Shown here: in pieces, positions 48,839-59,430 of the stretch | How positions within the stretch are numbered: position 1 is the stretch's first letter | Layout: each line of letters starts with the position of its first letter | Source of the DNA: CBDCGS01 sp965216915 | GTDB taxonomy: Bacteria > Pseudomonadota > Alphaproteobacteria > UBA828 | DNA: 64,000 nucleotides | Assembly: GCA_965216915.1 (NCBI GenBank) | Contig: CBDCGS010000011.1 | Span: forward strand, 620,001 to 684,000 | Reading direction: 5' to 3' | Translations under genes and position numbers: made by a program | Notes under the pieces: generated by a model | The model's database searches: none | What the model was told of the DNA's origin: nothing | The model's input: the letters and a program-made list of their open reading frames with translations, nothing else

Positions 48839-51088
48839 ATGAAGATCACAGGCTATTCCGACAGGCTCGGCGTTCGGCCCGGAGAATCCATCAGCGTCAT
48901 GGTCAATTGCGAGCTGCCGCGCTATCGCGCAGACATCGTGCGCCTCATCTGTGGCGATCACTCGCCCGACGGGCCGGGCTTCAAGGAGAAGGTCGTCAAG
49001 GCCAGCGTCAACAAGCGCTACAAGGGGCGCCGCCAGACCATCGAGGCAGGCTCGCACGCGGAGATTGCGAGCCGCCCGCTCCTCGAGGGTATCGAGAGTT
49101 TCACCGTGCAGGCGATGATCTGGCCGACCACGCCGGAAAAAGGCCTGCAGGGGCTGGTCACGAAGTGGAACCCGCGCACCGACAGTGGCTTCGCACTGGT
49201 GGTTGACGAAGGCGGATCGGTCGCGCTCAGGCTGGGACGCGGCGACGGCAAGGTGCAGACGGTTTCCGTCGGCATGCCGATGCTGGAGCGGCACTGGTAC
49301 CTCGCCGCGGCGACCTTCGACGCAGCCTCAGGCGTCGCGACAGTCTATCAGGAGCCGCTCAAGCGCCAGGCGCGCATTCAGGATGGCGGCACCGCCACGC
49401 GCAAGATCGGCCGCAAGGGCCCGGGCGCCAACCGCGCGCCGCTGGTGATGGGCGGGTTGTTTCGCCGCCCCGGCAAGGGCCGCGCCGTCGTCGGCGCGCA
49501 CTACAACGGCAAGATCGATGGACCGAGGCTCGCCGGGCGCGCGCTGGACCGCACGGAGATCGAGCTTCTGAAGAACGACCCGTTGCCCCAGCCGCTCGCG
49601 GCCGACGTGATCGGTGCCTGGGATTTCTCGCGCGACATCACATCGGTCAAGATCACCGACTGCAGCAGCCACCATCTCGACGGCGTGGTCGTCAACCTTC
49701 CGGCCCGCGCGATGACGGGCTGGAACTGGACCGGCGAGGAGATGAGCTGGCGCCACGCACCGAGCGAGTACGGCGCCATCCATTTCCACGACGACGACCT
49801 CTACGACGCAGCGTGGGAGGTCGACTTCACCTGGACGGTGCCGCCCCGGCTCAAGAGCGGCGTCTACGCCGCGCGCCTCAGAAGCGGCGATGCCGAAGAG
49901 TATGTGCCGTTCGCCGTGCTACCGCCCCCCGGCAAGGAGCAGCGGGTCGCGTTCCTTCTGCCGACGGTGCACTACATGGCCTATGCGAACGAGCACCTCG
50001 CGTTCAACGGCCCGATCGCGGAGGTGCTCACGGGGCAGGTCTCGGTGCTTCACGCAGCGCACTTGTTCCTCAACGAGCATCGCGAATATGGCGCCTCGCT
50101 CTACGACACTCACTCGGACGGTAGCGGGGTTTGCTACTCGTCACGCCTGCGGCCGCTCCTCAACATGCGCCCGAAGCACCAGACCCCCTGGTCGTGCTAC
50201 GGGCCCCACGACACCAATCTCCGCGAGTTCAACCTCGACCTCTATGTGGTGGATTGGCTCGAACATGTCGGGATGGCGCACGACGTCATCACCGACGAGG
50301 ACCTCGACCGGGAGGGACTCGACCTCCTGACGCCCTACGATGTGCTGATCACGGGCGGCCATCCGGAGTACTACACCAAGCGCATGCGCGACGCCGTCCA
50401 CGCCTTCACCCAGCAGGGCGGCCGGCTGATGTATCTCGGCGGGAATGGTTTCTATTGGCGCACGGCGACGCACCGGGAGCTGCCGGGCGTGATCGAGGTG
50501 CGCCGCTGCGAGGCCGCGATCAAAACCTGGGGTGCGGAGACCGGCGAGTACTATCACAGCTTCACGGGCGAGCATGGCGGGCTCTGGCGCCACCAGGGCG
50601 ACAGCGCGCCGCAGCAGATCGCCGGCGTCGGCTTCTGTGCCGAGGGCTTCGACAAGTCTTCCTACTACAGGCGGCTGCCCGACAGCCGCGACCCGCGGGC
50701 CGCGTTCATCTTCAAGGGCGTGAACGACGAGATTCTCGGCGACTTCGGCTATCACGGAGAGGGTGCCGCCGGGAACGAGCTGGACCGCGCCGACGCCGCG
50801 CTCGGCACGCCGCCGCACGCGCTGATCCTCGCGCGCTCGGAGAATCACACGGACCTCTACATCGTCGTCAACGAGGAGGTGCTCGTGAACCACCCCGGCA
50901 TGACCGGCTCCGAGCACCCGAAGGTGCATGCCGACATGGTGTTCTACGAAACCCCGAACGGCGGCGCCGTGTTCTCGGTCGGCTCGATTTGCTATCCGGC
51001 GAGCCTGCCGTGGAACGGCTATGACAACAATATCGCCAAGCTGACCACCAACGTGCTCCGGCGCTTCGCGGACCCGAAACCGTTCTAG
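48839..51088 (+). CDS. N,N-dimethylformamidase large-subunit-like protein
   Basis: A 749-residue protein resembling the large subunit of N,N-dimethylformamidase (DmfA2, about 760 residues). The middle part (about 75-200) looks like a LamG/concanavalin domain. The C-terminal half carries the amidohydrolase-like core with TGGHPEYYTKRM; His508 and Glu510 fit the His-x-Glu iron ligands known for that enzyme. The tyrosine ligand was not placed. The small DmfA1 subunit is not visible nearby, so this is a homologue that may act alone or on another amide. ATG 48839 follows a GGGGAG site. The downstream gene for an exported protein is 29 bases away. Confidence 0.82.
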   Translation: MKITGYSDRLGVRPGESISVMVNCELPRYRADIVRLICGDHSPDGPGFKEKVVKASVNKRYKGRRQTIEAGSHAEIASRPLLEGIESFTVQAMIWPTTPEKGLQGLVTKWNPRTDSGFALVVDEGGSVALRLGRGDGKVQTVSVGMPMLERHWYLAAATFDAASGVATVYQEPLKRQARIQDGGTATRKIGRKGPGANRAPLVMGGLFRRPGKGRAVVGAHYNGKIDGPRLAGRALDRTEIELLKNDPLPQPLAADVIGAWDFSRDITSVKITDCSSHHLDGVVVNLPARAMTGWNWTGEEMSWRHAPSEYGAIHFHDDDLYDAAWEVDFTWTVPPRLKSGVYAARLRSGDAEEYVPFAVLPPPGKEQRVAFLLPTVHYMAYANEHLAFNGPIAEVLTGQVSVLHAAHLFLNEHREYGASLYDTHSDGSGVCYSSRLRPLLNMRPKHQTPWSCYGPHDTNLREFNLDLYVVDWLEHVGMAHDVITDEDLDREGLDLLTPYDVLITGGHPEYYTKRMRDAVHAFTQQGGRLMYLGGNGFYWRTATHRELPGVIEVRRCEAAIKTWGAETGEYYHSFTGEHGGLWRHQGDSAPQQIAGVGFCAEGFDKSSYYRRLPDSRDPRAAFIFKGVNDEILGDFGYHGEGAAGNELDRADAALGTPPHALILARSENHTDLYIVVNEEVLVNHPGMTGSEHPKVHADMVFYETPNGGAVFSVGSICYPASLPWNGYDNNIAKLTTNVLRRFADPKPF

Positions 51089-51117
51089 CCGCCTGGAGGC
51101 ACGCTCAGGAGCCCACC

Positions 51118-51858
51118 ATGCGCCAGGCCCTCACCCCCGTCACCCTTCCGGCGATCGTCGTGGCCTTGCTTGTCGTGTGTCTCGTGCGGACGGGCCATGC
51201 CGCGGACCCCGTATCCTACGCCGGCGAGCTCGAGAAAACATATAGCGGCCACTACCGCTGGGCGGAGGACACGCCGGTCGACCTGCAGGGCGTGATCTAC
51301 CGCTTCACACGCTCGGAGGTGATCGGCGATGTCGTCCGGGCCGAGGGCTTCGGTGTGTACACGACGGTCTCCTTCGGCGCCTATGCGGGGGTTCCGCCGG
51401 TCACGATCGAGCTTCAAGCCCTGCTCAATCTGAAGACTTTTGAGATACAGCTGATCGAGCGAAACCCCGATGCCGCCGACTTCGTGAACGAGGGCACGTT
51501 CAATGGGTTCGTATCGCGCGACTTCCTGCGCATTCGGGCTGTCTGGAACGGCGTCGACGGGAAGCAGGGCTATCTCTTCTTGAATGCCAATGAGTTCTAC
51601 GAGGAGGCCCCGGAGGCGCCTGCCGAACCTGGGGACGAGAAGGAGTCGAGCTGGGGACAGTCACCGCACGAGCCCCTCGCGGCGACGGAGGCCCCACCGG
51701 TCGAACCGACGATGGAGACCGCGACCGAGTTCCCGCCCGCCCTCGAAGACTCGGCGGCCGAAGACGCCGAGGCCCAAGCCATCGAGCAGCTACTCCGCGT
51801 GATCGACCCCGCGCCGCCGGATGACACCCTGGCACCGCTCCACGGTCCGGGCGAGTGA
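51118..51858 (+). CDS. Exported protein of unknown function with acidic C-terminal tail
   Basis: A 246-residue protein that I do not recognise. A signal peptide (residues about 10-29, ending GHAA) precedes a beta-rich domain of about 130 residues (YSGHYRWAEDTPVDLQG...FEIQLIERNP). Then comes a Pro/Glu/Ala-rich low-complexity tail from about residue 163. Likely periplasmic or surface-exposed. It follows the dimethylformamidase-like gene by 29 bases on the same strand; a functional link is not evident. Confidence 0.75.
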   Translation: MRQALTPVTLPAIVVALLVVCLVRTGHAADPVSYAGELEKTYSGHYRWAEDTPVDLQGVIYRFTRSEVIGDVVRAEGFGVYTTVSFGAYAGVPPVTIELQALLNLKTFEIQLIERNPDAADFVNEGTFNGFVSRDFLRIRAVWNGVDGKQGYLFLNANEFYEEAPEAPAEPGDEKESSWGQSPHEPLAATEAPPVEPTMETATEFPPALEDSAAEDAEAQAIEQLLRVIDPAPPDDTLAPLHGPGE

Positions 51859-51940
51859 CGCCACTCTCGCGTGATCGGCGGACCTGGCCGGACACCCGCG
51901 AGGCCATTACAGTGGGCGCCGTGCGGCACCGGAGGAGCGC

Positions 51941-52354
51941 ATGGCGTATTGGCTGATGAAATCCGAACCGGACACCTGGTCGTGGAGCGACCACGTGCGC
52001 GATGGCGTCGCAGAATGGGACGGCGTGCGCAACTTCCAGGCCAACAACAACATGAAGGCCATGAAGATCGGCGACCGGTGCTTCTTCTATCATTCCGGCA
52101 AGGCCCGCGAGATCGTCGGCATTGTCGAGGTCGTCAAGGAGCACTATCCCGACCCGACCGATGCCAGCGGCCGTTTCGGTATGGTCGACGTGAAGGCGCT
52201 GATGCCGGTCGACACGCCGGTCACGCTTGCTGACATCAAGAACGACCCGGCCCTCAAGGACATGAAGCTCGTGCGCCAGTCCCGCCTCTCCGTCAGCCCG
52301 GTGACGCCGGATGAGTGGCGACGCATCTGCAAACGGGCCGGCGTGAAGGCCTGA
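51941..52354 (+). CDS. EVE domain protein
   Basis: A 137-residue protein consisting of one EVE domain (PUA/YTH-like fold). The hallmark start YWLMKSEPDTWSW and the WDGVRNFQANNNMKAMKIGD and FFYHS segments are clear. EVE domains bind modified bases in nucleic acids, and stand-alone bacterial members like this are widespread thymocyte-nuclear-protein-1 homologues. It ends 15 bases before the Rieske-DUF2461 gene. Confidence 0.93.
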   Translation: MAYWLMKSEPDTWSWSDHVRDGVAEWDGVRNFQANNNMKAMKIGDRCFFYHSGKAREIVGIVEVVKEHYPDPTDASGRFGMVDVKALMPVDTPVTLADIKNDPALKDMKLVRQSRLSVSPVTPDEWRRICKRAGVKA

Positions 52355-52368
52355 GGCGGGTTGGCCCG

Positions 52369-53472
52369 ATGGGCCAGCGCCACCATCTCTGCCGGCTCGA
52401 CGAAATTTCGGACGGCGGCTCGAAAGGCTTCGAGTTCGGCGCGGGAACAGAGCGCTTTGCGCTCTTCGTCATCCGCCGGGGCACCACGCTTCGCGCCTAC
52501 GAAAATAGCTGCCCCCACACCCGCGGCCCGCTCGATTGGGTCGAGGATCAGTTCCTCAGCCGCGATCGAAACCATATTCTCTGCGCCACCCATGGCGCGC
52601 TCTTCGACATCGAGACCGGCGCGTGCCTGTCTGGCCCATGTGTCGGGGAGAGCCTCCGTACGCTCCGGGTCTGGCTTGAGGATGGCGCCGTCGTGGTGGA
52701 AATCGATGATTCGACGGTCGATTCCGGAGAGTCTCAAACGTCGAGAGAGTGGTCGCGGACCCGAGCAGAGGAGGCTTCGATGGCGAATGAGTTCTCAGGA
52801 TTTCCGCGCGCGCTCCCGGATTTTCTCGGTGCGCTCGCAAAGAACAACACGAAAGCGTGGCTCGACGCCAATCGCGCCGACTACGAAACGCTATTCATCG
52901 CACCGGCCAAGGCGTTCGTGGCCGCGCTCGGCCCAAGGCTCCAAGCGTGGTCACCCGACATTCACGCCGAGCCGCGGGTCAACGGCTCGATCATGCGCAT
53001 CAACCGGGACATCCGCTTTTCTAAGGACAAGACCCCCTACAAGACGACCCTCGACCTCATCTTCCCCGAGAACGAGGGGGAGAAGATGGACCGGCATGCG
53101 CCATCTCTCTACTTCCGGATCACGGCCGACGCGCTTCATCTCGGCGCGGGCATGCATGGGTTCTCTCCGGAGCAGCTCGCAGCCTACCGAGCCGCCGTGT
53201 GCGACGACACCAGGGGCAAGACGCTTTGTGCGGTGACGGAGGCCCTCACTGCGGACGGACACACCATCGGCGGCGCGCACTACAAGCGGGTGCCGCGCGG
53301 GTTTGATGCGAATCATCCCAACGCATCGTTCCTTCTGCACAATGGCCTCACCGTGGGCGGCAGCGAGCCGGCGCCGGCAGCGCTGTTCGATGCGCGGGCG
53401 GTCGATCATGTGCTTGACCGCTTTGAGGCGTTTCGGCCGATCCAGGCGTGGCTGGTCGATGCCCTCCGATGA
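52369..53472 (+). CDS. Rieske domain - DUF2461 fusion, possibly with internal start
   Basis: One continuous 367-residue frame joins two proteins. Residues 1-110 form a Rieske ferredoxin domain with CPHTRG and CATHGALF as cluster ligands. Residues 138-367 form a complete DUF2461 (TIGR02453) domain beginning MANEFSGFPRALPDF and including NNTKAWLDANRADYE and MRINRDIRFSKDKTPYK. The roughly 27-residue linker is polar. Inside it, ATG 52780 has an excellent AGAGGAGG ribosome site and coincides exactly with the usual N-terminus of DUF2461 proteins. Either a true fusion or two products (long fusion plus free DUF2461) are therefore possible. Function of DUF2461 is unknown; the Rieske part alone would be a ferredoxin. 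Confidence 0.82.
   Translation: MGQRHHLCRLDEISDGGSKGFEFGAGTERFALFVIRRGTTLRAYENSCPHTRGPLDWVEDQFLSRDRNHILCATHGALFDIETGACLSGPCVGESLRTLRVWLEDGAVVVEIDDSTVDSGESQTSREWSRTRAEEASMANEFSGFPRALPDFLGALAKNNTKAWLDANRADYETLFIAPAKAFVAALGPRLQAWSPDIHAEPRVNGSIMRINRDIRFSKDKTPYKTTLDLIFPENEGEKMDRHAPSLYFRITADALHLGAGMHGFSPEQLAAYRAAVCDDTRGKTLCAVTEALTADGHTIGGAHYKRVPRGFDANHPNASFLLHNGLTVGGSEPAPAALFDARAVDHVLDRFEAFRPIQAWLVDALR
52772..52782 (+). promoter_or_regulatory. Internal ribosome binding site and start codon for the DUF2461 part
   Basis: AGAGGAGG ends seven bases before ATG 52780, in frame with the upstream Rieske coding sequence. The position matches the normal start of DUF2461 proteins, so internal initiation giving a 230-residue product is likely. 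Confidence 0.55.
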
Positions 53473-53558
53473 TGGGGTGGGGCGCCTTGCCCGGCACCCG
53501 CATTGGTCGGATAATCGCGGCCCGCCGAAAAATGGGATAGCAGAGGGGCGCCCGAGCC

Positions 53559-55492
<1,934 letters not shown>

Positions 55493-55496
<4 letters not shown>

Positions 55497-55598
55497 AGCA
55501 AATCCCGAGCAGGTGGATCACCTGCGACGACGCATTTGCTTCAATTCCAATGAGAGAGAACATTTCGCGTGAGCATGAGTGAACGCGAAATGCTCTAG
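55493..55598. repeat. Dispersed palindromic repeat, copy C (106 bp, complete)
   Basis: A 106-bp element, the same length as copy B, bounded by CTAGAGCA and TGCTCTAG. Hairpin I is GCAGGTG-GAT-CACCTGC; hairpin II is GACGCA-TT-TGCTTC with one mismatch; hairpin III is a perfect 10-bp stem CATTTCGCGT/ACGCGAAATG. It fills most of the gap between acsA and the convergent PPOX gene, supplies the acsA stop codon and, folded as RNA, could also act as a bidirectional terminator. Confidence 0.92.
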
Positions 55599-55624
55599 CC
55601 GGCGTCGCACCGGCACGGCGCGGC

Positions 55625-56101
55625 CTACCACTCCGCGTGTTTGTAGCGCTTGGCCCAATCGACGCCTTGCCATGTCGTGCGAGATTCGGGACGCACGAAA
55701 ATCAGCCAGCGCGGCTCGACGAGCGTGGGCTCGAGATATTTCGGGCCGTTCTCTCCAAAATAGCGGACCGACATTTCGGTCGCGATCTCGACCCACTTGC
55801 CGCCGGTGTTGGGCTCCTCGACGATCTCGGCTTTGCCGCGCACCATGACCTTCTTGAGATTGTCGGGGATGTCGATGCACAGATGCACCCGCGGCTCGCG
55901 CTGGACGTACTTGGCCCATTTCGAGCGCGCGCGGGGAATGACGTAGAAGCCGCCGTCGCGGTACTGATACCAAATCGGCACGACGTAGGGCCAACCCTCG
56001 TCGTCGATGCAGCCGAAGCGCACGAGATGCGGTCCCTGTAGGAACTCGCTGACCTCGTCCTCGTCCATTCCCCCGACCTTGCCGCGCCACTCGTCAGCCA
56101 T
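55625..56101 (-). CDS. Pyridoxamine-5'-phosphate-oxidase-fold (PPOX) protein
   Basis: A 158-residue split-barrel flavin- or F420-binding protein. VSEFLQGPHLVRFGCIDDEGWPYVVPIWYQY at the N-terminus (seen in short blocks) and the RARSKWAKYVQREPRVHLCID region with Arg/Lys near the phosphate site are typical of the PPOX superfamily. Family members use FMN, F420 or haem. The genome makes F420, so a F420-dependent reductase is plausible, but no family-specific residue was identified. 66 bases downstream of the cyclase gene on the same strand. Confidence 0.87.
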   Translation of the reverse strand: MADEWRGKVGGMDEDEVSEFLQGPHLVRFGCIDDEGWPYVVPIWYQYRDGGFYVIPRARSKWAKYVQREPRVHLCIDIPDNLKKVMVRGKAEIVEEPNTGGKWVEIATEMSVRYFGENGPKYLEPTLVEPRWLIFVRPESRTTWQGVDWAKRYKHAEW

Positions 56102-56167
56102 GGTGGATCTCCCTTTGCTCTTCGCCGCGTCCGGCGGCGTCTGTGGATCGGACCGCTAATCGTTCGA

Positions 56168-57217
56168 TCATCGCGAACCCGGCACCTCCCCTTCAAGATA
56201 GTAGACGGTTTGGTTGCCGAAGCCTTTGACGTCGAAGTCGCCGTAGGGCGATAGCACGAAATCATCGCGAATCATCTCATAGCTTTGCTCGGACACCGCG
56301 ATCTTCATCGGGTCGGCAAAACCCTCGATGCGTGATGCCAGGTTCACGCCCGGGCCGAAGATGTCATAGACGTATTTTTGGATGCCCACGATCGAGCCGA
56401 TCACCGGGCCGGAGTGGATGCCGATGCGGCAGAGCCACTCTTCCGAGTGCGCGCTATTGCGGCGCTCGACATAGCGGCGCATGCGGAGCGCGACCTTGGC
56501 GATGTTGTGGGCGTGATCCGGGTTCGATTCGGGGATGCCGGAAACGGCCATGTAGGCATCGCCGATGGTCTTGATACGCTCGCAGCCGAACAGTTCGACG
56601 ATGCGATCGAAGGCCGAGAAAATGTCGTTGAGCTCGGCCACGATCGAGCCCGGATCGCGAGCGAGCGCCATCTCGGTGAAATCGACGAAGTCGAGCATCA
56701 GGATCGTCGCGTCGTCGAAGCGCTGCGGCGTCGTGGTGCCGTAGTCCTTCATTTCCTCGTAGACAGACCGCGGCATGATGTTGAGCAGGAGCTTTTCGAC
56801 GCGCTCCTTCTCCTTCTGAAGCTCGCGCGCGTTTTTCTCGGAGAGCTTCGAGTAGGATTCGAGCATGTACTCGACTTCTTTTTGCTTCGACACGTTGCGG
56901 CATTCGACGAGTACCAGCGTGTCGGAGCCGTTCTCGAAGGTGCGAAGCTCGACCGACACCGGGACCGTCCGCGGCCCGACTTGGGTCTCCACGTCGAACG
57001 TGAAGGGGCGGGTGCCGCCGAGGCGCCGGGCCGCCTTCGCGGGATCGAATGTCGAGATGCGCTTGCCGAGCGGCGCATCGGCGTCTTCCTCGGGCGGGAA
57101 CCATTGGAAGAACCGCGCGTTCTCGAACAGGATTTCCCAGGTCTCGGGGTCGGCAACCGCGACGGCGATATTGAGCGACTGCACCATTTGGCGCAGCGAA
57201 TCGCGATCGTCCATCAT
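56168..57217 (-). CDS. Class III adenylate cyclase with N-terminal PAS-like domain
   Basis: A 349-residue soluble cyclase. Residues 10-115 look like a PAS-type sensor domain, 115-150 a coiled-coil helix, and 160-335 a class III cyclase domain. Metal-binding Asp176 and Asp220, adenine-specifying Lys216 (IKTIGDAYM) and Asp285 (YDIFG), and transition-state Asn292 and Arg296 (NLASR) are all present. An active adenylate rather than guanylate cyclase is therefore predicted. It lies five bases after a truncated haemoglobin gene, suggesting that haem-ligand sensing is coupled to cAMP production. Confidence 0.92.
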   Translation of the reverse strand: MMDDRDSLRQMVQSLNIAVAVADPETWEILFENARFFQWFPPEEDADAPLGKRISTFDPAKAARRLGGTRPFTFDVETQVGPRTVPVSVELRTFENGSDTLVLVECRNVSKQKEVEYMLESYSKLSEKNARELQKEKERVEKLLLNIMPRSVYEEMKDYGTTTPQRFDDATILMLDFVDFTEMALARDPGSIVAELNDIFSAFDRIVELFGCERIKTIGDAYMAVSGIPESNPDHAHNIAKVALRMRRYVERRNSAHSEEWLCRIGIHSGPVIGSIVGIQKYVYDIFGPGVNLASRIEGFADPMKIAVSEQSYEMIRDDFVLSPYGDFDVKGFGNQTVYYLEGEVPGSR

Positions 57218-57222
57218 GGCGG

Positions 57223-57585
57223 TCAGCGCTTCGCGACCACGAAGTTCTTGCGGCTCATGATCTCGCCGTCGATCACGGCGATGTCGTCCTCCGCGACATC
57301 GAAATCCTCAAGCGTCTCATGGAGTATCGTGGCCATCTCCGCAAAAGCCGATTCCGTGATCTCGTATTGCGCATGGACACGCTCCAACGCCTCATTGGAG
57401 TAGCTTGCCGGGCCACCCATCACTTGAGCGATGAATTTCGTTTGATGGTCGATCAACCGCTTCATGTCGACATTCGTGAAATACGGACTCACTTCCGGTG
57501 AGTCGAGCAGGCGATCATAAAACTCGGACACGATGCGGCTGATCACCGCAAACCCGCCGTACCGCTCGAACATGCTGGTTTTCAT
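57223..57585 (-). CDS. Group I truncated haemoglobin
   Basis: A 120-residue globin of group I (GlbN) type. The short A helix is followed by FYDRLL (B10 Tyr23), SPYFTNVD, the E-helix DHQTKFIAQVMGGP and the proximal His71 in RVHAQYEI. All key haem-pocket residues are present. Truncated haemoglobins bind O2, NO or CO. The gene precedes the adenylate cyclase by five bases on the same strand and overlaps no other gene, so both are probably translated from one message. Confidence 0.92.
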   Translation of the reverse strand: MKTSMFERYGGFAVISRIVSEFYDRLLDSPEVSPYFTNVDMKRLIDHQTKFIAQVMGGPASYSNEALERVHAQYEITESAFAEMATILHETLEDFDVAEDDIAVIDGEIMSRKNFVVAKR

Positions 57586-57680
57586 TCGTCATTGCTCCCG
57601 CGCGAAAAAATCGCGTCAATACCCGGCAATGATTATCGCAGGTCCGGCCAGCATGTCAGCCCTGCGACGTGGCGTGTGGT

Positions 57681-58067
57681 TTAGGACCCGCCTGCCTCGG
57701 CATAGGCGCGCGCCGCTGCTGCGGACACCGATGCGATCGCCTCGCCGACCGTCGGAAAGACGTCGATCACGAGATCGAATCGGCTGATCCGCAAAACTTC
57801 GGCGACGAACTCTCCCGGTGCCGCGGCCACCAGCGTTCCGCCATCCGATTTCGCCTCGCGCGCCGTCCGCATCAGGACGTGGAGACCGGCGCTGCTGATA
57901 TAGCTGAGACCGCCCAGCCCAACGACAAGGCGCGCGGGCGCGGGGCCCTCCGCCATTGCCGCGGAGAGTCGCTTGGCAAAGCCATCTGCGCATTCGGTAT
58001 CCAATCGACCGGACATCTCGATCAACGTGACGTCGGCGATTAGGACTTGCTGAAATTCCAGAGACAT
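57681..58067 (-). CDS. STAS-domain anti-sigma factor antagonist
   Basis: A 128-residue single STAS domain like SpoIIAA/RsbV. It starts with the usual beta strand (LIADVTLIEMSGRLDTE), and the conserved phosphorylation segment is SYISSAGLHVLMRTA with Ser58/Ser59. Such proteins bind anti-sigma kinases or act in partner-switching and phosphorelay systems. No kinase or phosphatase is encoded next to it; the nearest signalling genes are the haemoglobin and cyclase 95 bases downstream. Divergent from the peptidoglycan-binding gene. Confidence 0.9.
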   Translation of the reverse strand: MSLEFQQVLIADVTLIEMSGRLDTECADGFAKRLSAAMAEGPAPARLVVGLGGLSYISSAGLHVLMRTAREAKSDGGTLVAAAPGEFVAEVLRISRFDLVIDVFPTVGEAIASVSAAAARAYAEAGGS

Positions 58068-58228
58068 AGCGAGGGCGTCCGTGGGTTTCCCCCGATGAGG
58101 TCACCTTAGCCCGTCACGTCGAGTCGACACAACAACCACCATCCCGCACGATGAAGTAACCAACCGAGACAGGCGGGTTGATGCCCGCCACGGGGCCTGG
58201 TATGGCGAGCCCTCCAAGGAGAGTTTCC

Positions 58229-58906
58229 GTGAGACCGCACCAGATTGGACCCAAGATCGTCAAGCGCCTCGTGGCCCCGGCTGCGTTGGCCGCGCTGGTG
58301 CTGCCGGGGCTCACGGAGCCCATCGGGGCCGCGCCGCCTTCGGGCGCGCTCGGCGCCGCACAGCCGGAGATGGAGACGCCCTATCTCATCACGGTGGAGG
58401 CCCCGCTGAGCCGGCGAGATATCATTGCGGCGGTCCAACGGCGCCTCACCGATCTCGGCTTCGACCCGGGCCCGATCGATGGCGCCATGGGGCCGCGAAC
58501 ACGTGCCGCGATTCGCGACTTTCAAGAATCACAGGGGCTTACTGCCGACGGAAAGGCGAGCACCGAGGTTCTGGCGCACCTCAATGCGGCGATCACCCCG
58601 GCCGCCGCCGACCCCAACCGGCCAGAGTTTGTCGCGACGTGGCTTCTCGGGACCTGGAAGGTCGATTGTGCTAGCGATGAGCCAGGGGTGACCTTCGATC
58701 AGGTTGCCTACGATCGGACCTGGTCGCCCGAATGGAAAGTCGTGCTGGATGAAGAGCTTGTGCGGGTCTGTCGGGACGACGAGGAGAGCGGCTCAGCGTT
58801 TTGCTACCTCTACGCGAGACGATCCGAGCAGAGCATGACCTATATCGGATACCAGGGCGCCGACGCACGGATCATTCGCAACATCAGCGTTTCGCGCTGC
58901 GAGTAG
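58229..58906 (+). CDS. Exported peptidoglycan-binding domain protein
   Basis: A 225-residue protein beginning at GTG 58229, chosen because an AAGGAGAG ribosome site lies seven bases upstream and the first residues form a signal peptide (IVKRLVAPAALAALVLPGL). A PG_binding_1 domain follows (about 65-125): LTDLGFDPGPIDGAMGPRTRAAIRDFQ in conserved pieces. The C-terminal 100 residues (WLLGTWKVDCASDEPGV, RVCRDDEESGSAFCYLY) are unrecognised and hold four cysteines that could form disulfides. Likely periplasmic. Confidence 0.85.
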   Translation: MRPHQIGPKIVKRLVAPAALAALVLPGLTEPIGAAPPSGALGAAQPEMETPYLITVEAPLSRRDIIAAVQRRLTDLGFDPGPIDGAMGPRTRAAIRDFQESQGLTADGKASTEVLAHLNAAITPAAADPNRPEFVATWLLGTWKVDCASDEPGVTFDQVAYDRTWSPEWKVVLDEELVRVCRDDEESGSAFCYLYARRSEQSMTYIGYQGADARIIRNISVSRCE

Positions 58907-58971
58907 GACTGAGACCATCGAAACATGTGCACTAACGAGACGCTGGGCGGGCGCCTGAGCGGTGTGAGGTC

Positions 58972-59430
58972 GTGAGTGACGAGTCCGATTTGTCGATCAG
59001 CGAGGCCGCGCGGCAGTTCCTCGCGCAGCAACGCGTCGCGCGGCTTGCGACCGCGGATGGCAAAGGGCAGCCCCACGTGGTTCCGGTCTGCTATGCGCTC
59101 GCGGGCACGACCGTCTACGTCGCCATCGACGAAAAGCCCAAATCCGGCAAGCCCCTCAAACGGCTCAGAAATATCACCGAGAATCCGCACGTCGCCATGG
59201 TCGCCGACCACTACGACGATCGTGACTGGTCGCGCCTTGGCTGGGTGATGCTGCGCGGCGAGGCGGAAATCTTGCAAGGTGGCTCCGAGCATGGACGCGC
59301 CCTCGGGTTGCTACGCGGGCGCTATCCGCAATACCGCGCGATGACCCTCGAGGGGCGACCCGTGATCGCAATCCGCGTACGCCGCGCGCGTGTCTGGGGC
59401 ACGCTCGAAGCCGGCGAGGTGGCCGGGTGA
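58972..59430 (+). CDS. PPOX-class F420-dependent oxidoreductase
   Basis: A 152-residue split-barrel protein of the F420-linked PPOX type (Rv0121/TIGR03668-like). ARQFLAQQRVARLATADGKGQPHVVPVCYAL and the SGKPLKRLRNITENPHVAMVADHYDDRDW region are characteristic (cited in part). It starts at GTG 58972 and overlaps cofE by four bases (GTGA), so it is translationally coupled to F420 biosynthesis. Exact substrate unknown; a reductase role in F420-dependent metabolism is inferred. Confidence 0.88.
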   Translation: MSDESDLSISEAARQFLAQQRVARLATADGKGQPHVVPVCYALAGTTVYVAIDEKPKSGKPLKRLRNITENPHVAMVADHYDDRDWSRLGWVMLRGEAEILQGGSEHGRALGLLRGRYPQYRAMTLEGRPVIAIRVRRARVWGTLEAGEVAG

